Assembly: GCF_040783535.2 (NCBI RefSeq) | Contig: NZ_JBFONW020000006.1 | Span: 124,001-188,000, forward strand | DNA length: 64,000 nt | Direction: 5' to 3' | From: Aestuariibius insulae | GTDB taxonomy: Bacteria; Pseudomonadota; Alphaproteobacteria; Rhodobacterales; Rhodobacteraceae | Shown here: one piece after another, positions 16,909 to 25,845 of the stretch | Layout of the letters: each line of letters opens with the position of its first letter | Position numbering within the stretch: the stretch's first letter is position 1 | Notes under the pieces: model-generated | Database searches by the model: none | What the model saw: the letters and a program-made list of their open reading frames with translations, nothing else | What the model was told of the DNA's origin: nothing | Program-made: the position numbers and the translations under genes

Positions 16909-17874
16909 TCAACTTAGCCAGCTCGGTCCAGCCGGATCATCCGTTCCCACGATGTGATAAAGCGTCGCCTCCCCCGTCATCGAGGGAACGGCGCTGTGAT
17001 CCAACCCGCCAGGCACACTCATCGTGTCGCCGGGGGCGAGTGTCGTCTCGCCGCCCTCCCAGCGGATGCGCCAGTGGCCCTTGACCGGCATCAGGACCGA
17101 GGCGCGGTCGTGCGAGTGCATCGTCTCGGAGGCGGAGGAGCGGGTCACCAGATCGACCTCGAAGCCGGGCTTGTCGCGGATGATCCCGGTCTCTCCGATC
17201 ACCTTCACCGGCGTGTCCTGGGATAAGGCCGCCATGTCGAGATAGCGCCGGACGCCGTAGCCCACGACCTGCATCGGCGTCATCTCGGGATAGTCCTTGA
17301 GTGCCTCGTTGGTGAGCACCGGCATCGGCCCGACGCCGTCCGGCAGGCTCTCGCCCTTTTTGCTGTCGTATAGCTTTCCGTTCTCTCCAAGGACCAGGCC
17401 GTGGGCTTGGGCATCCTCAATGACCTGCGGCGCCCAGATCACGCCGCCGCCCGCATCATCGCCGCCCAGGATCGCCATGATCATCCCGTAATCGGTGCCG
17501 ATATTTTCAAACCCCCGGAAGATGCCGGTGGGGATATTGATGATATCGCCTTCCTCCAGCACCACCTCACCCGCATCGCCCCAGCGGCCCCAGAAGAAGC
17601 GCCAGCGCCCGCTCAGCACAAAGAACACCTCTGCCGTCCGGTGCGAATGTAGAGAGTTGCGGCAATGGGGCGGCTGCCCCGCTGCGCCGATGTTGAAGCC
17701 GTGAGGTTCGGCGATATGGACGTGCTGGTCGGGGCTTTCTGAGACGCCGCCGCCGATGATCGTGAAGTTCTCCTTCCGGTCCGACCCAGGCGTGTGGGCG
17801 TCGATGAAGGCGGTCCGGCACGGCACCAGATCGCCATAGCGCACGATGCGGTCGGTCAGGTCAGCGGGGGTCAT
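16909..17874 (-). CDS. Two-domain cupin protein
   Basis: This 321-residue protein has two cupin barrels. The first (about residues 70-130) reads PPHCRNSLHSHRTAEVFFVLSGRWRFFWG followed by LEEGDIINIPTGIFRGFENIG. The second (about 240-305) reads ETMHSHDRASVLMPVKGHWRIRWEGGETTLAPGDTMSVPGGLDHS. Histidines in both suit metal binding. I set the start at ATG 17874; the frame is open far upstream but only over the antisense of the methyltransferase gene. Its substrate is unknown; similarity to gentisate 1,2-dioxygenase-like cupins is possible. It is divergent from a putative sugar O-methyltransferase. Confidence 0.75.
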   Translation of the reverse strand: MTPADLTDRIVRYGDLVPCRTAFIDAHTPGSDRKENFTIIGGGVSESPDQHVHIAEPHGFNIGAAGQPPHCRNSLHSHRTAEVFFVLSGRWRFFWGRWGDAGEVVLEEGDIINIPTGIFRGFENIGTDYGMIMAILGGDDAGGGVIWAPQVIEDAQAHGLVLGENGKLYDSKKGESLPDGVGPMPVLTNEALKDYPEMTPMQVVGYGVRRYLDMAALSQDTPVKVIGETGIIRDKPGFEVDLVTRSSASETMHSHDRASVLMPVKGHWRIRWEGGETTLAPGDTMSVPGGLDHSAVPSMTGEATLYHIVGTDDPAGPSWLS

Positions 17875-18009
17875 GTCGTCGTCCTCGTCACGTCGGGAAA
17901 CCGGGAGCGCCAGATTACCGCAATCGGGGTCACGCGAAAGGTCTCTTGCGATCCGGTGCGAAATACGGTCCTTCACGCTCAATCCATACGAGAAACCCGC
18001 AGGCCGCAG

Positions 18010-19212
18010 ATGACCGACACCGAGGCGCCCACCCCATCCAGTCCCGGCTGGCGCCCGACGCTTGTTGAGGACAAGCGTGAGGGCGGCATGGCGCAGCCCG
18101 AAGCGGCGGCGCGGGCGATCACGGCCTTCAAGGGTAGGCGCGGGCCGGACGCTCCGGATGTCGAAAGCGTCTGGGCGATCCATGCCGAACGCTCGCAGCG
18201 CCCGTTCGCCGAGGCGCTGGCCTCGGGGGACACGGAGGTCCTTCTCGACTTTCTGCGCGACATTCATGCGACGCCGACTTTCACCGGCTACGATTTCTAT
18301 CGGAATATGAAGCAGATCCTCGATGCCAAGGTGTCCCATCGCCGAAAGCAGGCCACCACCATCCACGCGACCCTGCTGCGAACCGCCGCGGCTGTCGGCG
18401 CCCTGCGGCATTACAATCCCGAGCAGACCGAGAACATCCCCTATCTCCACGAGGATCATCTGGCCGAGACCGTTCCGGCCGTCGCGGAGAGGCTTGGCCT
18501 GTCCGGTCCGGTTCCGCTGACATCGCCAGGCTCCTGGGGGCTGAGGACGACGCTGGGGCCTCTCACGCTGCGCGAGGCGATTTCGCTCGGCTATGTGCGG
18601 GAGATCCGCGATCACCTGGCCGAGATGGAGGCGCTGGCGGGCCGGACCTATGGCCGCATCGTCGAGATCGGTGGCGGTCTGGGACGGGTCGCCTTTCATG
18701 GCGCGCGCGATCTGAGGCTTCGCTATGACATCATCGATCTGCCTTTGGTGAGCCTGACGCAGTTTCTCTTTCTCGAAGGAAACGGCATCACGACCGAGCT
18801 TTGGCCGCATCAGGCGGCACCCAGATCCCGCTGGCGGTGGCCTTTGGCGAAGGATGCACCGACCGAGGGGGATGAAAAGCGGGGAGACGTTGCGGTGCAT
18901 GACGCGCTTAGGCCTCTGACCGCAGAGATGTTCCGGCAGGACGGGGAGGAGCCGCCGCTTTTCGTGAACTTCGACAGTTTTGTCGAAATGTCGCGGGCAG
19001 CGCAGGACGGGTATTTCCAGCTTATCGCGGAGACCGGGGGCGATCTGCTGTCGGTCAATCACGAGGCCGCCAATCCGATGGGGCAAACGCGCAATCCGCA
19101 GAACTGGGATCTGAGCCGGATCACCTCACTTGGCTTGCGCGCGGGACCTCGCCGCGCGTTCTGGGAGCGGGACGGCTATGTCACGCAGTACTTTCTGGCG
19201 TCGCGCATCTGA
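18010..19212 (+). CDS. Putative sugar O-methyltransferase
   Basis: This 400-residue protein has a C-terminal Rossmann-type methyltransferase half. The SAM-binding loop is RIVEIGGGLGRVAFHGARDLRLRYDIIDLPLVSLTQFLFL (about residues 217-257), typical of the putative sugar O-methyltransferase family found in polysaccharide clusters. Later motifs include PPLFVNFDSFVEMSRAAQDGYFQ. The N-terminal 200 residues are helical and of unknown role. I chose ATG 18010 since the upstream frame is antisense to the cupin gene. No polysaccharide genes are adjacent, so the acceptor is unknown. Confidence 0.7.
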   Translation: MTDTEAPTPSSPGWRPTLVEDKREGGMAQPEAAARAITAFKGRRGPDAPDVESVWAIHAERSQRPFAEALASGDTEVLLDFLRDIHATPTFTGYDFYRNMKQILDAKVSHRRKQATTIHATLLRTAAAVGALRHYNPEQTENIPYLHEDHLAETVPAVAERLGLSGPVPLTSPGSWGLRTTLGPLTLREAISLGYVREIRDHLAEMEALAGRTYGRIVEIGGGLGRVAFHGARDLRLRYDIIDLPLVSLTQFLFLEGNGITTELWPHQAAPRSRWRWPLAKDAPTEGDEKRGDVAVHDALRPLTAEMFRQDGEEPPLFVNFDSFVEMSRAAQDGYFQLIAETGGDLLSVNHEAANPMGQTRNPQNWDLSRITSLGLRAGPRRAFWERDGYVTQYFLASRI

Positions 19213-19268
19213 TCCGCTGTGCGCTTACGCACCGGGCCGGTGAGGATGTGCGGATTTTTGTTTTCTGC

Positions 19269-19300
19269 GGAGAGACATATCTCCTGACCTGAAAAGGAGA
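19269..19300 (+). promoter_or_regulatory. Two mutually exclusive hairpins over the ribosome binding site of the dioxygenase gene
   Basis: TCTCC(T) at 19280-19285 can pair either upstream with GGAGA (19269-19273) or downstream with AGGAGA (19295-19300), which is the ribosome binding site of the gene starting at 19308. The downstream pairing would hide the site and the upstream pairing would free it. The stems are short (5 and 6 bases), so this is a candidate only. Confidence 0.3.
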
Positions 19301-19307
19301 TCATCTT

Positions 19308-20213
19308 ATGACCCAATCCGCTCTTCCCGGCCTGCATCACGTCACCGCCATTTCGGGGCCGCCGCAGGCCAACGTCGATTTCTTCACCAAGGTGCTGGGC
19401 CAACGGCTCGTGAAGAAGACCATCAACTTCGATGATCCGGGCACCTATCACCTCTATTACGGCAATCAGACCGCCGATCCCGGCACGATCCTGACCTTCT
19501 TTCCTTTCGTCGGCGCCCGTCCCGGGCGGCCGGGGGCGGGAATGGCGAGTGCCTATGCTTATGCGACCTCGGATCTGGATGACTGGGTCCGGGAGCTGTC
19601 GGCGCGGGGGGTCGAGATCGAGGGACCGGTCGAGCGCTTTGGCGCGCGAGTCGTAACGTTGCGCGATCCTGACGGGGCGGCGGTCGAGCTGATCGGGGTG
19701 CCCGGTGCGGGGACGCCAGCGGAGGGCGGATTCTATTCCGCTACTCTACACGAGGCGGATCTTGAGCCGACGCAGCGGCTCATGACCGATGTTCTGGGCT
19801 ATGAGGAGGCGGGTCACGAGAGTGGGCCGGAGGGAGAGAGGCTCCGGCTGAAAGCGCCGGGGGATGCGCGGGGTGCCGTGCTCGATCTGGTGCGCAGCCA
19901 AAGCCGGGGTGTGTCCGGTGCGGGTACGATCCATCACATCGCTTTCCGGGCCGAGGATGACGACACGCAGCTGGCTTGGCGCGAGAAGCTTCTGAGCCAG
20001 GGCTATGACGTGACGCCCGTGATCGACCGGCAGTATTTTAACGCAATCTATTTCCGCGAGCCCGGGGGCGTCCTGTTCGAGATCGCGACCGATCCGCCCG
20101 GTTTCACCCGCGATGAAGAGCTTGCGCATCTGGGCGAAGCGCTCAAACTGCCGGAGCAATACGAAGCTATGCGGCCCCGCATCGAGGCCGCGCTACCGGA
20201 GATCCGCGTATGA
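19308..20213 (+). CDS. Ring-cleaving extradiol dioxygenase-like protein (MhqO type)
   Basis: This 301-residue protein has two tandem glyoxalase/extradiol-dioxygenase modules. The N-terminal one starts LPGLHHVTAISGPPQANVDFF with metal-site candidates HH and GTYHLYYGN. The second contains GTIHHIAFRAEDDD and ends with the conserved FREPGGVLFEIATDPPGF (the metal glutamate). The family includes B. subtilis MhqO, linked to quinone and catechol detoxification. The gene overlaps the next by four bases, giving an MhqO-MhqD-like pair. The physiological substrate is not known. Confidence 0.85.
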   Translation: MTQSALPGLHHVTAISGPPQANVDFFTKVLGQRLVKKTINFDDPGTYHLYYGNQTADPGTILTFFPFVGARPGRPGAGMASAYAYATSDLDDWVRELSARGVEIEGPVERFGARVVTLRDPDGAAVELIGVPGAGTPAEGGFYSATLHEADLEPTQRLMTDVLGYEEAGHESGPEGERLRLKAPGDARGAVLDLVRSQSRGVSGAGTIHHIAFRAEDDDTQLAWREKLLSQGYDVTPVIDRQYFNAIYFREPGGVLFEIATDPPGFTRDEELAHLGEALKLPEQYEAMRPRIEAALPEIRV

Positions 20214-20848
20214 TCCTTGCAGGCACGACCGCCGCGCCCCGTTTGGGCGCGGTTCTTCTTCACGGGCGCGGCGGATCAGCGGCCGATATCATGGGGCTGG
20301 CCGATGCGGTCGGCACCGATGACATGCGGTTCGCCGCGCCCGAGGCGGATGGCAATTCGTGGTGGCCGACCTCGTTCCTTGCGCCTGCCGACGAGATCGG
20401 ACCGTGGCTTGCGCGAGGGATCGAGGCCGTGGAGGCTGCGGTTGCGGCGCTTGAGAGCGAGGGGCTGGAGCGTCACCGGATCGCGGTTCTGGGGTTCAGT
20501 CAGGGCGCGTGCCTTGCGCTGGAATATGCGGCGCGGCGGGGCGGTCTGCATTCGGTTGCCGCCTTGTCCGGCGGTTTGCTTGGGACCGGAGATGCCCGCA
20601 CCGGGCCGCGCGAGGCGCTTTACGGGTATGGCGAGAAGCTCTTCAACTATGAGACCGACCTGACGGGCACCGCCGCCTATCTGGGCTGCCATGAAGACGA
20701 TCCGCATATTCCGAAGGCGCGCGTGTCTCATAGCGCAACGGTGCTGGAGGGACTGGGGGCAGACGTCACGCTGGATCTGCTACCGGGGGCTGGACATGGG
20801 ATCCTGCCGCGCGAGATTACCGCCGTCCGGGCGCTTTGGGCCGCATGA
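20210..20848 (+). CDS. Alpha/beta hydrolase, phospholipase/carboxylesterase family (MhqD type)
   Basis: This 212-residue serine hydrolase has an oxyanion segment LLHGRGGSAADIM, nucleophile elbow AVLGFSQGACLAL, a probable catalytic Asp in GCHEDDPHIP and a catalytic His in LPGAGHGIL. It is translationally coupled (four-base overlap) to the ring-cleaving dioxygenase gene, the same pairing as mhqO-mhqD in other bacteria. It likely hydrolyses a product of the dioxygenase or an ester-type electrophile adduct. It is followed 41 bases on by rimO. Confidence 0.83.
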   Translation: MILAGTTAAPRLGAVLLHGRGGSAADIMGLADAVGTDDMRFAAPEADGNSWWPTSFLAPADEIGPWLARGIEAVEAAVAALESEGLERHRIAVLGFSQGACLALEYAARRGGLHSVAALSGGLLGTGDARTGPREALYGYGEKLFNYETDLTGTAAYLGCHEDDPHIPKARVSHSATVLEGLGADVTLDLLPGAGHGILPREITAVRALWAA

Positions 20849-20889
20849 GAGCCCTACCGCCTGCGGTGGATCTGGCTTAGACGGGCGCC

Positions 20890-22269
20890 ATGTCCGCCAA
20901 TCCGCCCGATCTGCGCCCTGACCGCGCCAATGCCCGCCTTGAGAGGGACCTCTCCACAGTGCGGCCCAAGGGGCAGCCGACGATCGGGATGGTGTCGCTG
21001 GGCTGTCCGAAGGCCTTGGTCGACAGCGAACGCATCCTGACCCGGCTGCGCGCCGAGGGGTATGCGATCTCGCCCGATTATGACGGGGCCGACGCGGTCA
21101 TCGTGAACACCTGCGGCTTTCTCGACAGTGCAAAGGCGGAGTCGCTCGAGGCGATAGGAGAGGCGTTGACGGAGAACGGGCGGGTTATTGTCACCGGCTG
21201 TCTGGGCGCCGAGCCGGACTATATCACCGGCGCGCATCCGTCGGTTCTGGCCGTTACGGGGCCGCATCAATATGAGCAGGTGCTAGACGCGGTGCATGAC
21301 GCCGTGCCGCCCGATCCCGATCCGTTCGTCGATCTGTTGCCCGCCGCCGGGGTCAGCCTGACGCCGCGCCATTACAGCTATTTGAAGATCTCGGAAGGGT
21401 GCAATCACAAGTGCCGGTTCTGCATCATCCCCGATATGCGGGGCCGTCTAGCCTCTCGGCCCGCCCATGCGGTGATCCGCGAGGCCGAAAAGCTGGTCGA
21501 GAATGGCGTGAAGGAGTTGCTGGTTATCAGCCAGGACACTTCGGCCTATGGGCTGGATCTGAAGCATAAGACCGAGCGAGGCCACCGCGCCCATATCACC
21601 GATCTGGCCCGCGATCTGGGATCGCTCGGCGCATGGGTGCGTCTGCATTACGTCTATCCCTACCCCCATGTGCGCGATCTGATCCCGCTGATGGCGGACG
21701 GGCTGGTGCTGCCTTACCTCGACATTCCGTTCCAGCACGCGCATCCGGACACACTCAAGCGGATGGCCCGCCCGGCGGCGGCGGCGCGGACGCTGGACGA
21801 GATCGCTGCCTGGCGAGAGATCTGTTCCGGGATCACTCTGCGCTCCACCTTCATCGTGGGCTATCCGGGCGAGACCGAGGCGGAGTTTCAGACCCTCCTC
21901 GACTGGATGGACGAGGCGCAGCTCGACCGGGTGGGATGCTTTCAGTACGAGAATGTTGAGGGCGCGCGGTCCAACACGCTGCCGAATCATGTCGCCCCTG
22001 AGGTCAAACAGGACCGCTGGGAGCGCTTCATGCAGAAGGCGCAGGCGATTTCAGAGGCCAAGCTGGAGGCGAAGGTCGGGCAGACCCTTGAGGTGATCGT
22101 CGATCAGGTCGAGGACGATGCCGCGACCTGCCGGACGATGGCCGATGGGCCTGAAATCGATGGCCAGCTTTTCGTCGACGAAGGCCATGCCGATCTGACC
22201 CCCGGCGATATCGTGACCGTGGCCGTGGACGAGGCGGGAGAGTACGATTTGTGGGGTCGTCTCGTCTGA
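20890..22269 (+). CDS. rimO: Ribosomal protein S12 methylthiotransferase RimO
   Basis: This 459-residue radical-SAM enzyme adds a methylthio group to Asp-88 (E. coli numbering) of ribosomal protein S12. The N-terminal UPF0004 domain carries three cluster cysteines (VSLGCPKALVDSE, NTCGFLDSAKAES, VTGCLGAEP). The radical-SAM motif is SEGCNHKCRFCIIPDMRGRLASR, and a C-terminal TRAM domain ends at the stop (EAGEYDLWGRLV). The PKALVDSE and CNHKCRFC wording separates RimO from the tRNA enzyme MiaB. The full length is normal for the family. Confidence 0.95.
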   Translation: MSANPPDLRPDRANARLERDLSTVRPKGQPTIGMVSLGCPKALVDSERILTRLRAEGYAISPDYDGADAVIVNTCGFLDSAKAESLEAIGEALTENGRVIVTGCLGAEPDYITGAHPSVLAVTGPHQYEQVLDAVHDAVPPDPDPFVDLLPAAGVSLTPRHYSYLKISEGCNHKCRFCIIPDMRGRLASRPAHAVIREAEKLVENGVKELLVISQDTSAYGLDLKHKTERGHRAHITDLARDLGSLGAWVRLHYVYPYPHVRDLIPLMADGLVLPYLDIPFQHAHPDTLKRMARPAAAARTLDEIAAWREICSGITLRSTFIVGYPGETEAEFQTLLDWMDEAQLDRVGCFQYENVEGARSNTLPNHVAPEVKQDRWERFMQKAQAISEAKLEAKVGQTLEVIVDQVEDDAATCRTMADGPEIDGQLFVDEGHADLTPGDIVTVAVDEAGEYDLWGRLV

Positions 22270-22365
22270 GACATTTGTGCCCCTCGACAGCGGCGCGTCT
22301 TCCCGAAATAGTAGCGATATTGAATTCTGGTTTTTCCTTTATCGTGCGATTACTGGGAGATATGT

Positions 22366-23232
22366 ATGCTGGCTTCTCTCCGAGGCGTGTTCACTGTCGC
22401 AATCTTAGGTTGTGGTCCTGTCTGGGCCGAAGGGCATGGCGGGTCTGAGGACACGCTGAGGGCGCTGACCGATGCGCTTGTCCGTGCCGCGCCGTCTGAA
22501 ATCACGGTCACGCCTGAGCCCGAAGACGACCGGATCCAGATCCGGGGACCCGACACCGGGCCGCATTTCGTCTTTCCGACGGTTTTACACAATCGCCTCA
22601 GTCTTCTGACGCCTCAGCAAAGGGAGATCGAGGTCGCGGATTTTGCGGCTTCGGTTCTGGCCGACCCGTCCGGAAGCGATCTTTTGACCGCATTTTCACC
22701 CGATCAGATTTTGCCGACACTTCGCCCCAGCCAGATGATCGAGACGATTACGGCGGGAGATGACAGCCCGCGCGAGTTTCCGGTCGGCCCCTTTCTGCCG
22801 GGGCTGAGCGTGTTTTTCATGGTAAACACGCCTCAGGCTGCGCGCTTTATGACGCGCGCCGATCAGAACCGGGTGGGTCTGGACGATGCCGCTTTGATCG
22901 AACGGGCGCTTGAAAATCTTGCAAGCGAGGCGGAGCGCGTCGAGATCGTCAATCTCAGACCGCCCTACCGGCTGGTTCTGGATGGCGCGTTTGAAAATGC
23001 GCTGTTGTTGCACGAGCCGCTCTGGATCGAGCTGGAGATGCAGTACGGACCGCTTCTGGTTCTGGTATCGGACCGGCATGATGTCGTCTTCAGTCCCGCC
23101 GAGAACCGGCGATCCTTTGCACGGATGGTCGAATATCGCGATGATCTTGGCCGGCTCGGGGCGATCGCGATTTCGGGTGATATTCTGCTGCGTCAGGCCG
23201 GGATGTGGAGCTATGCCGATCCGGTGAACTGA
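22366..23232 (+). CDS. Exported protein with DUF1444-like C-terminal part
   Basis: This 288-residue protein has a signal-like N-terminus (MLASLRGVFTVAILGCGPVWAEG) and a ribosome binding site GGGAG. The C-terminal half includes RLVLDGAFENALLLHEPLWIELEMQYGPLLVLVSDRHDVVFS, which resembles the DUF1444 (YtpQ-like) pattern of NL-DGNFEASLLLLDELW. The function of that family is unknown. It stands alone between rimO and the hemolysin III gene, with gaps of about 100 and 180 bases. Confidence 0.6.
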   Translation: MLASLRGVFTVAILGCGPVWAEGHGGSEDTLRALTDALVRAAPSEITVTPEPEDDRIQIRGPDTGPHFVFPTVLHNRLSLLTPQQREIEVADFAASVLADPSGSDLLTAFSPDQILPTLRPSQMIETITAGDDSPREFPVGPFLPGLSVFFMVNTPQAARFMTRADQNRVGLDDAALIERALENLASEAERVEIVNLRPPYRLVLDGAFENALLLHEPLWIELEMQYGPLLVLVSDRHDVVFSPAENRRSFARMVEYRDDLGRLGAIAISGDILLRQAGMWSYADPVN

Positions 23233-23410
23233 TTGGGACTCGGTTGAAGCATCGGTTGCCGTTTGGTCATTCCACCGGGCGGCGCTGTATTTCCTGGCGA
23301 TTTCGCCGATGTGATCTTGAGAGGCGCCGAATGCCGTTGGCCCTGCGGCGGGGTCATCTTATCTTAAGGCGTAAGGGGTAGTCTTACCTTGTGTTTTCGC
23401 CGGAGAGTTT

Positions 23411-24058
23411 ATGCCGCTTCACGATGTCTATCCCGCCTATCCCCGGCCTGATCGTATTGCAGACGGGATTGTTCATGCACTTGGCATAGTAGGGAGTATC
23501 ACAGGGGTGATCCTGCTTGTGGCGCTCGGCTGGGCTCATCTGTCCGGCGAAGAGCTGGCGGGGATTGCGATCTATGCGACAGCGATCATCGCGGCGTTCA
23601 TCGCCTCTGGCCTCTATCACATGACCCCGTGGGAAAACCTGCGCCCGACCTTCCGGCGCTACGATCATGCGACGATTTTCCTTAAGATCGCAGGGACCTA
23701 TACGCCGTTGGTCGTTCTGATCGGCAGCGTCTTCAGCTATGTCGTCCTCGGGGTGGTCTGGGCGCTCGCCCTTTTTGGAGCGGCGCGCAAGATCTATTTC
23801 TGGCGCAACCCCGCGACCGGACATTCCAAGATCTATCTCGCGCTTGGCTGGATGAGCGTCCTGCTGATCTGGGCGATGTTCCAGTCATTGCCGCTGGCCG
23901 CCGCGATCCTCGTCGTCGCGGGCGGCTTGATCTACAGCGCCGGGGTCTGGGTCTATGCCAATCCGGATATGCGGTTCTCACAGGCGATCTGGCACAGTTT
24001 CGTGCTGGCCGGGTCGGGCTGTTTCTTTGCCGCGATCAGTGTCGGCGCCCTCGCCTGA
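23411..24058 (+). CDS. Hemolysin III family membrane protein (TrhA/YqfA type)
   Basis: This 215-residue protein has about seven membrane segments and the family's conserved features: an N-terminal DGIVHALGIVGSITG, a SGLYHMTPWENLRPTFRRYDHATIFLKIAGTYTPL stretch with conserved Ser, His, Asp and His, and a C-terminal AIWHSFVLAGSGCFF with the last conserved His. It belongs to the PAQR superfamily, possibly metal-dependent membrane hydrolases affecting lipid homeostasis; the hemolysin name is historic. It converges with the M48 gene, 15 bases apart. Confidence 0.9.
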   Translation: MPLHDVYPAYPRPDRIADGIVHALGIVGSITGVILLVALGWAHLSGEELAGIAIYATAIIAAFIASGLYHMTPWENLRPTFRRYDHATIFLKIAGTYTPLVVLIGSVFSYVVLGVVWALALFGAARKIYFWRNPATGHSKIYLALGWMSVLLIWAMFQSLPLAAAILVVAGGLIYSAGVWVYANPDMRFSQAIWHSFVLAGSGCFFAAISVGALA

Positions 24059-24073
24059 CGAAAGCTTTGATCT

Positions 24074-24820
24074 TTAGAGCTGCGCTGCGGTCTGCTGCAC
24101 GATCCGGACCCGGTCGGCATTGGGCGGGTGTGTCCCCAGGAACCGGTCGCCGGGATCGGGGATCCGCGCGAAGAAGGCTGCGCCTCGCAGCGGATCGTAG
24201 CCTGCGCGCGCGGCGATCCGCGTGCCTAGCTCGTCGGCCTCAAGTTCGAACTCTTTGGAGAAACTGCGCGCCCCGACCGCCGCGCCGAGCTGCTGCGCGG
24301 TGCGGACGGCATTGCCGCTGTCGCCGAGCGAGCTGGCCAGACGCCCGAACACCTCGGCGCCCAAATTCGCCGCCTGCCGCTGGCGGGCCAGATGGCCGCG
24401 GATGTGGTGGGCGGCTTCGTGGCTCATGATGAAGGCGATCTCGTCCTGATTGCGTGTGTCGGCGATCAGAGGAAGCGTGAAGACGATGATCGGACGCCCG
24501 TTGCGATCGAGGGTCTGAAGGGCATTGGCCGGAATGCCGGGGCGGTCATCGACGACGATCTGGAAGTCGCAGTTCGAGCGGGGCGCCTGCTGGCGGCAGA
24601 CCGCCTCTGCCACCGGTTCGACCCGGCGGACCACCGCCACGAAATTACGCGCGGCCGTTTGGCTGTCGATCCGGTCCGCCTGCGGCTGGACGACGCGTGT
24701 GGACTGGCTGGGCGCCGGTTGAGGCGCCGCGCCACCGGGAGCGGTCGTGGTGACGACGACCGGGCTGCAAGAGGCCAGAAAAAAGAGGCCCACAAGGCCC
24801 GCGATCCAGGATGTCTTCAT
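24074..24820 (-). CDS. M48-family metallopeptidase, lipoprotein
   Basis: This 248-residue lipoprotein reads MKTSWIAGLVGLFFLASC, with lipobox LASC. The start at 24820 is chosen because it gives a clean signal peptide and places GGAG six bases upstream; ATG 24823 is adjacent. A Pro/Gln-rich linker precedes the peptidase domain with zinc motif MSHEAAHHIRGH (HExxH) and the downstream glutamate in KEFELEADELGTRIAARAGYDP. The C-terminal DRFLGTHPPNADRVRIV is typical of small M48 proteins such as BepA- or LoiP-like quality-control proteases in the periplasm. Confidence 0.9.
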   Translation of the reverse strand: MKTSWIAGLVGLFFLASCSPVVVTTTAPGGAAPQPAPSQSTRVVQPQADRIDSQTAARNFVAVVRRVEPVAEAVCRQQAPRSNCDFQIVVDDRPGIPANALQTLDRNGRPIIVFTLPLIADTRNQDEIAFIMSHEAAHHIRGHLARQRQAANLGAEVFGRLASSLGDSGNAVRTAQQLGAAVGARSFSKEFELEADELGTRIAARAGYDPLRGAAFFARIPDPGDRFLGTHPPNADRVRIVQQTAAQL

Positions 24821-24927
24821 CATGCGCTCCGATGTCTCGAGAAGGGAGTCTAGCACCTTCAGCCGGACAGACCAGCGGTCAGAAGCACGTTGTTGCATCT
24901 GTGCTGTGGCCGGATAGGGTTGGGTCC

Positions 24928-25167
24928 ATGTTTACGATCGAACACGATTTCGACGCCACGGTGATCACGCTCGTCGACGAGGGGGGAACCCCTTTGAAGG
25001 AGGATGTGGCGATCAACGCCTTTGAGGATTGCGTGACGCTCGAGCAATTCGATACCCGGCGCAACGAGACGGTGACGATCACGCTTTCCATGACGCAGCT
25101 TCGGGATCTGTCGGCAGCGCTGGATCTGCCCGAGGGGGTCTACCGGATCGTGCGGCCCAGGGAATGA
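24928..25167 (+). CDS. Conserved small hypothetical protein
   Basis: This 79-residue soluble protein starts MFTIEHDFDATVITLVDEGG and ends LSAALDLPEGVYRIVR. I chose ATG 24928 because the upstream part of the frame is antisense to the M48 leader. The pattern of short beta strands (ITLVDEG, DCVTLEQFD, TVTITLSMTQLRDL) suggests a small beta-rich fold. I recognise it as a type of unannotated Rhodobacteraceae protein but know no function. It lies divergently next to the M48 lipoprotein gene and 99 bases before a nitroreductase. Confidence 0.7.
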   Translation: MFTIEHDFDATVITLVDEGGTPLKEDVAINAFEDCVTLEQFDTRRNETVTITLSMTQLRDLSAALDLPEGVYRIVRPRE

Positions 25168-25266
25168 GCGGTCACCGGATGGGCGCACTTTCCGGGAAAT
25201 CTTTGCCACGGCCCTGAACATTGCGAGGCTGAGGCTCTACATCTGGGGTCCAGATGTGAGGATCCG

Positions 25267-25845
25267 ATGCCAGACGCCAACCCCGCCGCCCTTGATTTCC
25301 TGCTGTCCCGCCGGTCGCGGCCGGCCAAGACGCTGCGCCCGCCGGTTCCGGACCGGGAGGCGCTGGACCCGATCCTGACCGCGGCAGCGCGCACGCCCGA
25401 TCACGGCAAACTGGAGCCCTGGCGATTCATCGTGCTCGAGAAACCAGCGCTGGTCCGTCTGGCCGGTTTGGTCGAGAGGCGCGGCGCCGCGCTTTCGCGG
25501 GATCCGGAGGACATCGCGAAGGCGGCGGCGCAATACGGCAATGCCGATCTGGCGGTGGCCGTCATCGCCTCTCCCAAGCCATCGCCCAAGATCCCGGAAA
25601 TCGAGCAGATCCTGAGCGCGGGGGCTGTGTGCCTTTCGCTGCTCAACGCCGCGCTTGCCGCGGGCTGGGGGGCGAACTGGCTGTCAGGCTGGCCGTCGCA
25701 TGATCCGGAATTCGTCCAGCAGGGATTGGGGCTTGCGCCCGGCGAGACGGTTGCGGGCCTGATCCATCTTGGAACCGAGACGACTGCCCCGCCCGAGCGG
25801 CCACGTCCCGATCTTGCGGCGATCACCACCTGGATGACCGAATGA
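25267..25845 (+). CDS. Nitroreductase-family flavoprotein (YdjA-like)
   Basis: This 192-residue protein has the FMN-binding nitroreductase fold: an N-terminal LLSRRSRPAKTLRPP (phosphate-binding basic motif), RTPDHGKLEPWRFIVL (equivalent to the usual S-P-N-x-Q-P-W motif), and a C-terminal GWGANWLSGWPSHD with a Gly-rich flavin contact. The length is that of the small YdjA/TdsD subgroup. It probably acts as a dimer using NAD(P)H; the substrate is unknown. It overlaps the EI24 gene by four bases. Confidence 0.88.
   Translation: MPDANPAALDFLLSRRSRPAKTLRPPVPDREALDPILTAAARTPDHGKLEPWRFIVLEKPALVRLAGLVERRGAALSRDPEDIAKAAAQYGNADLAVAVIASPKPSPKIPEIEQILSAGAVCLSLLNAALAAGWGANWLSGWPSHDPEFVQQGLGLAPGETVAGLIHLGTETTAPPERPRPDLAAITTWMTE

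Noticed and set aside
17875..19086. Large N-terminal extension of the cupin protein to 725 residues
   Set aside because: It reads antisense through the methyltransferase gene; the natural start at 17874 gives a complete two-cupin protein.
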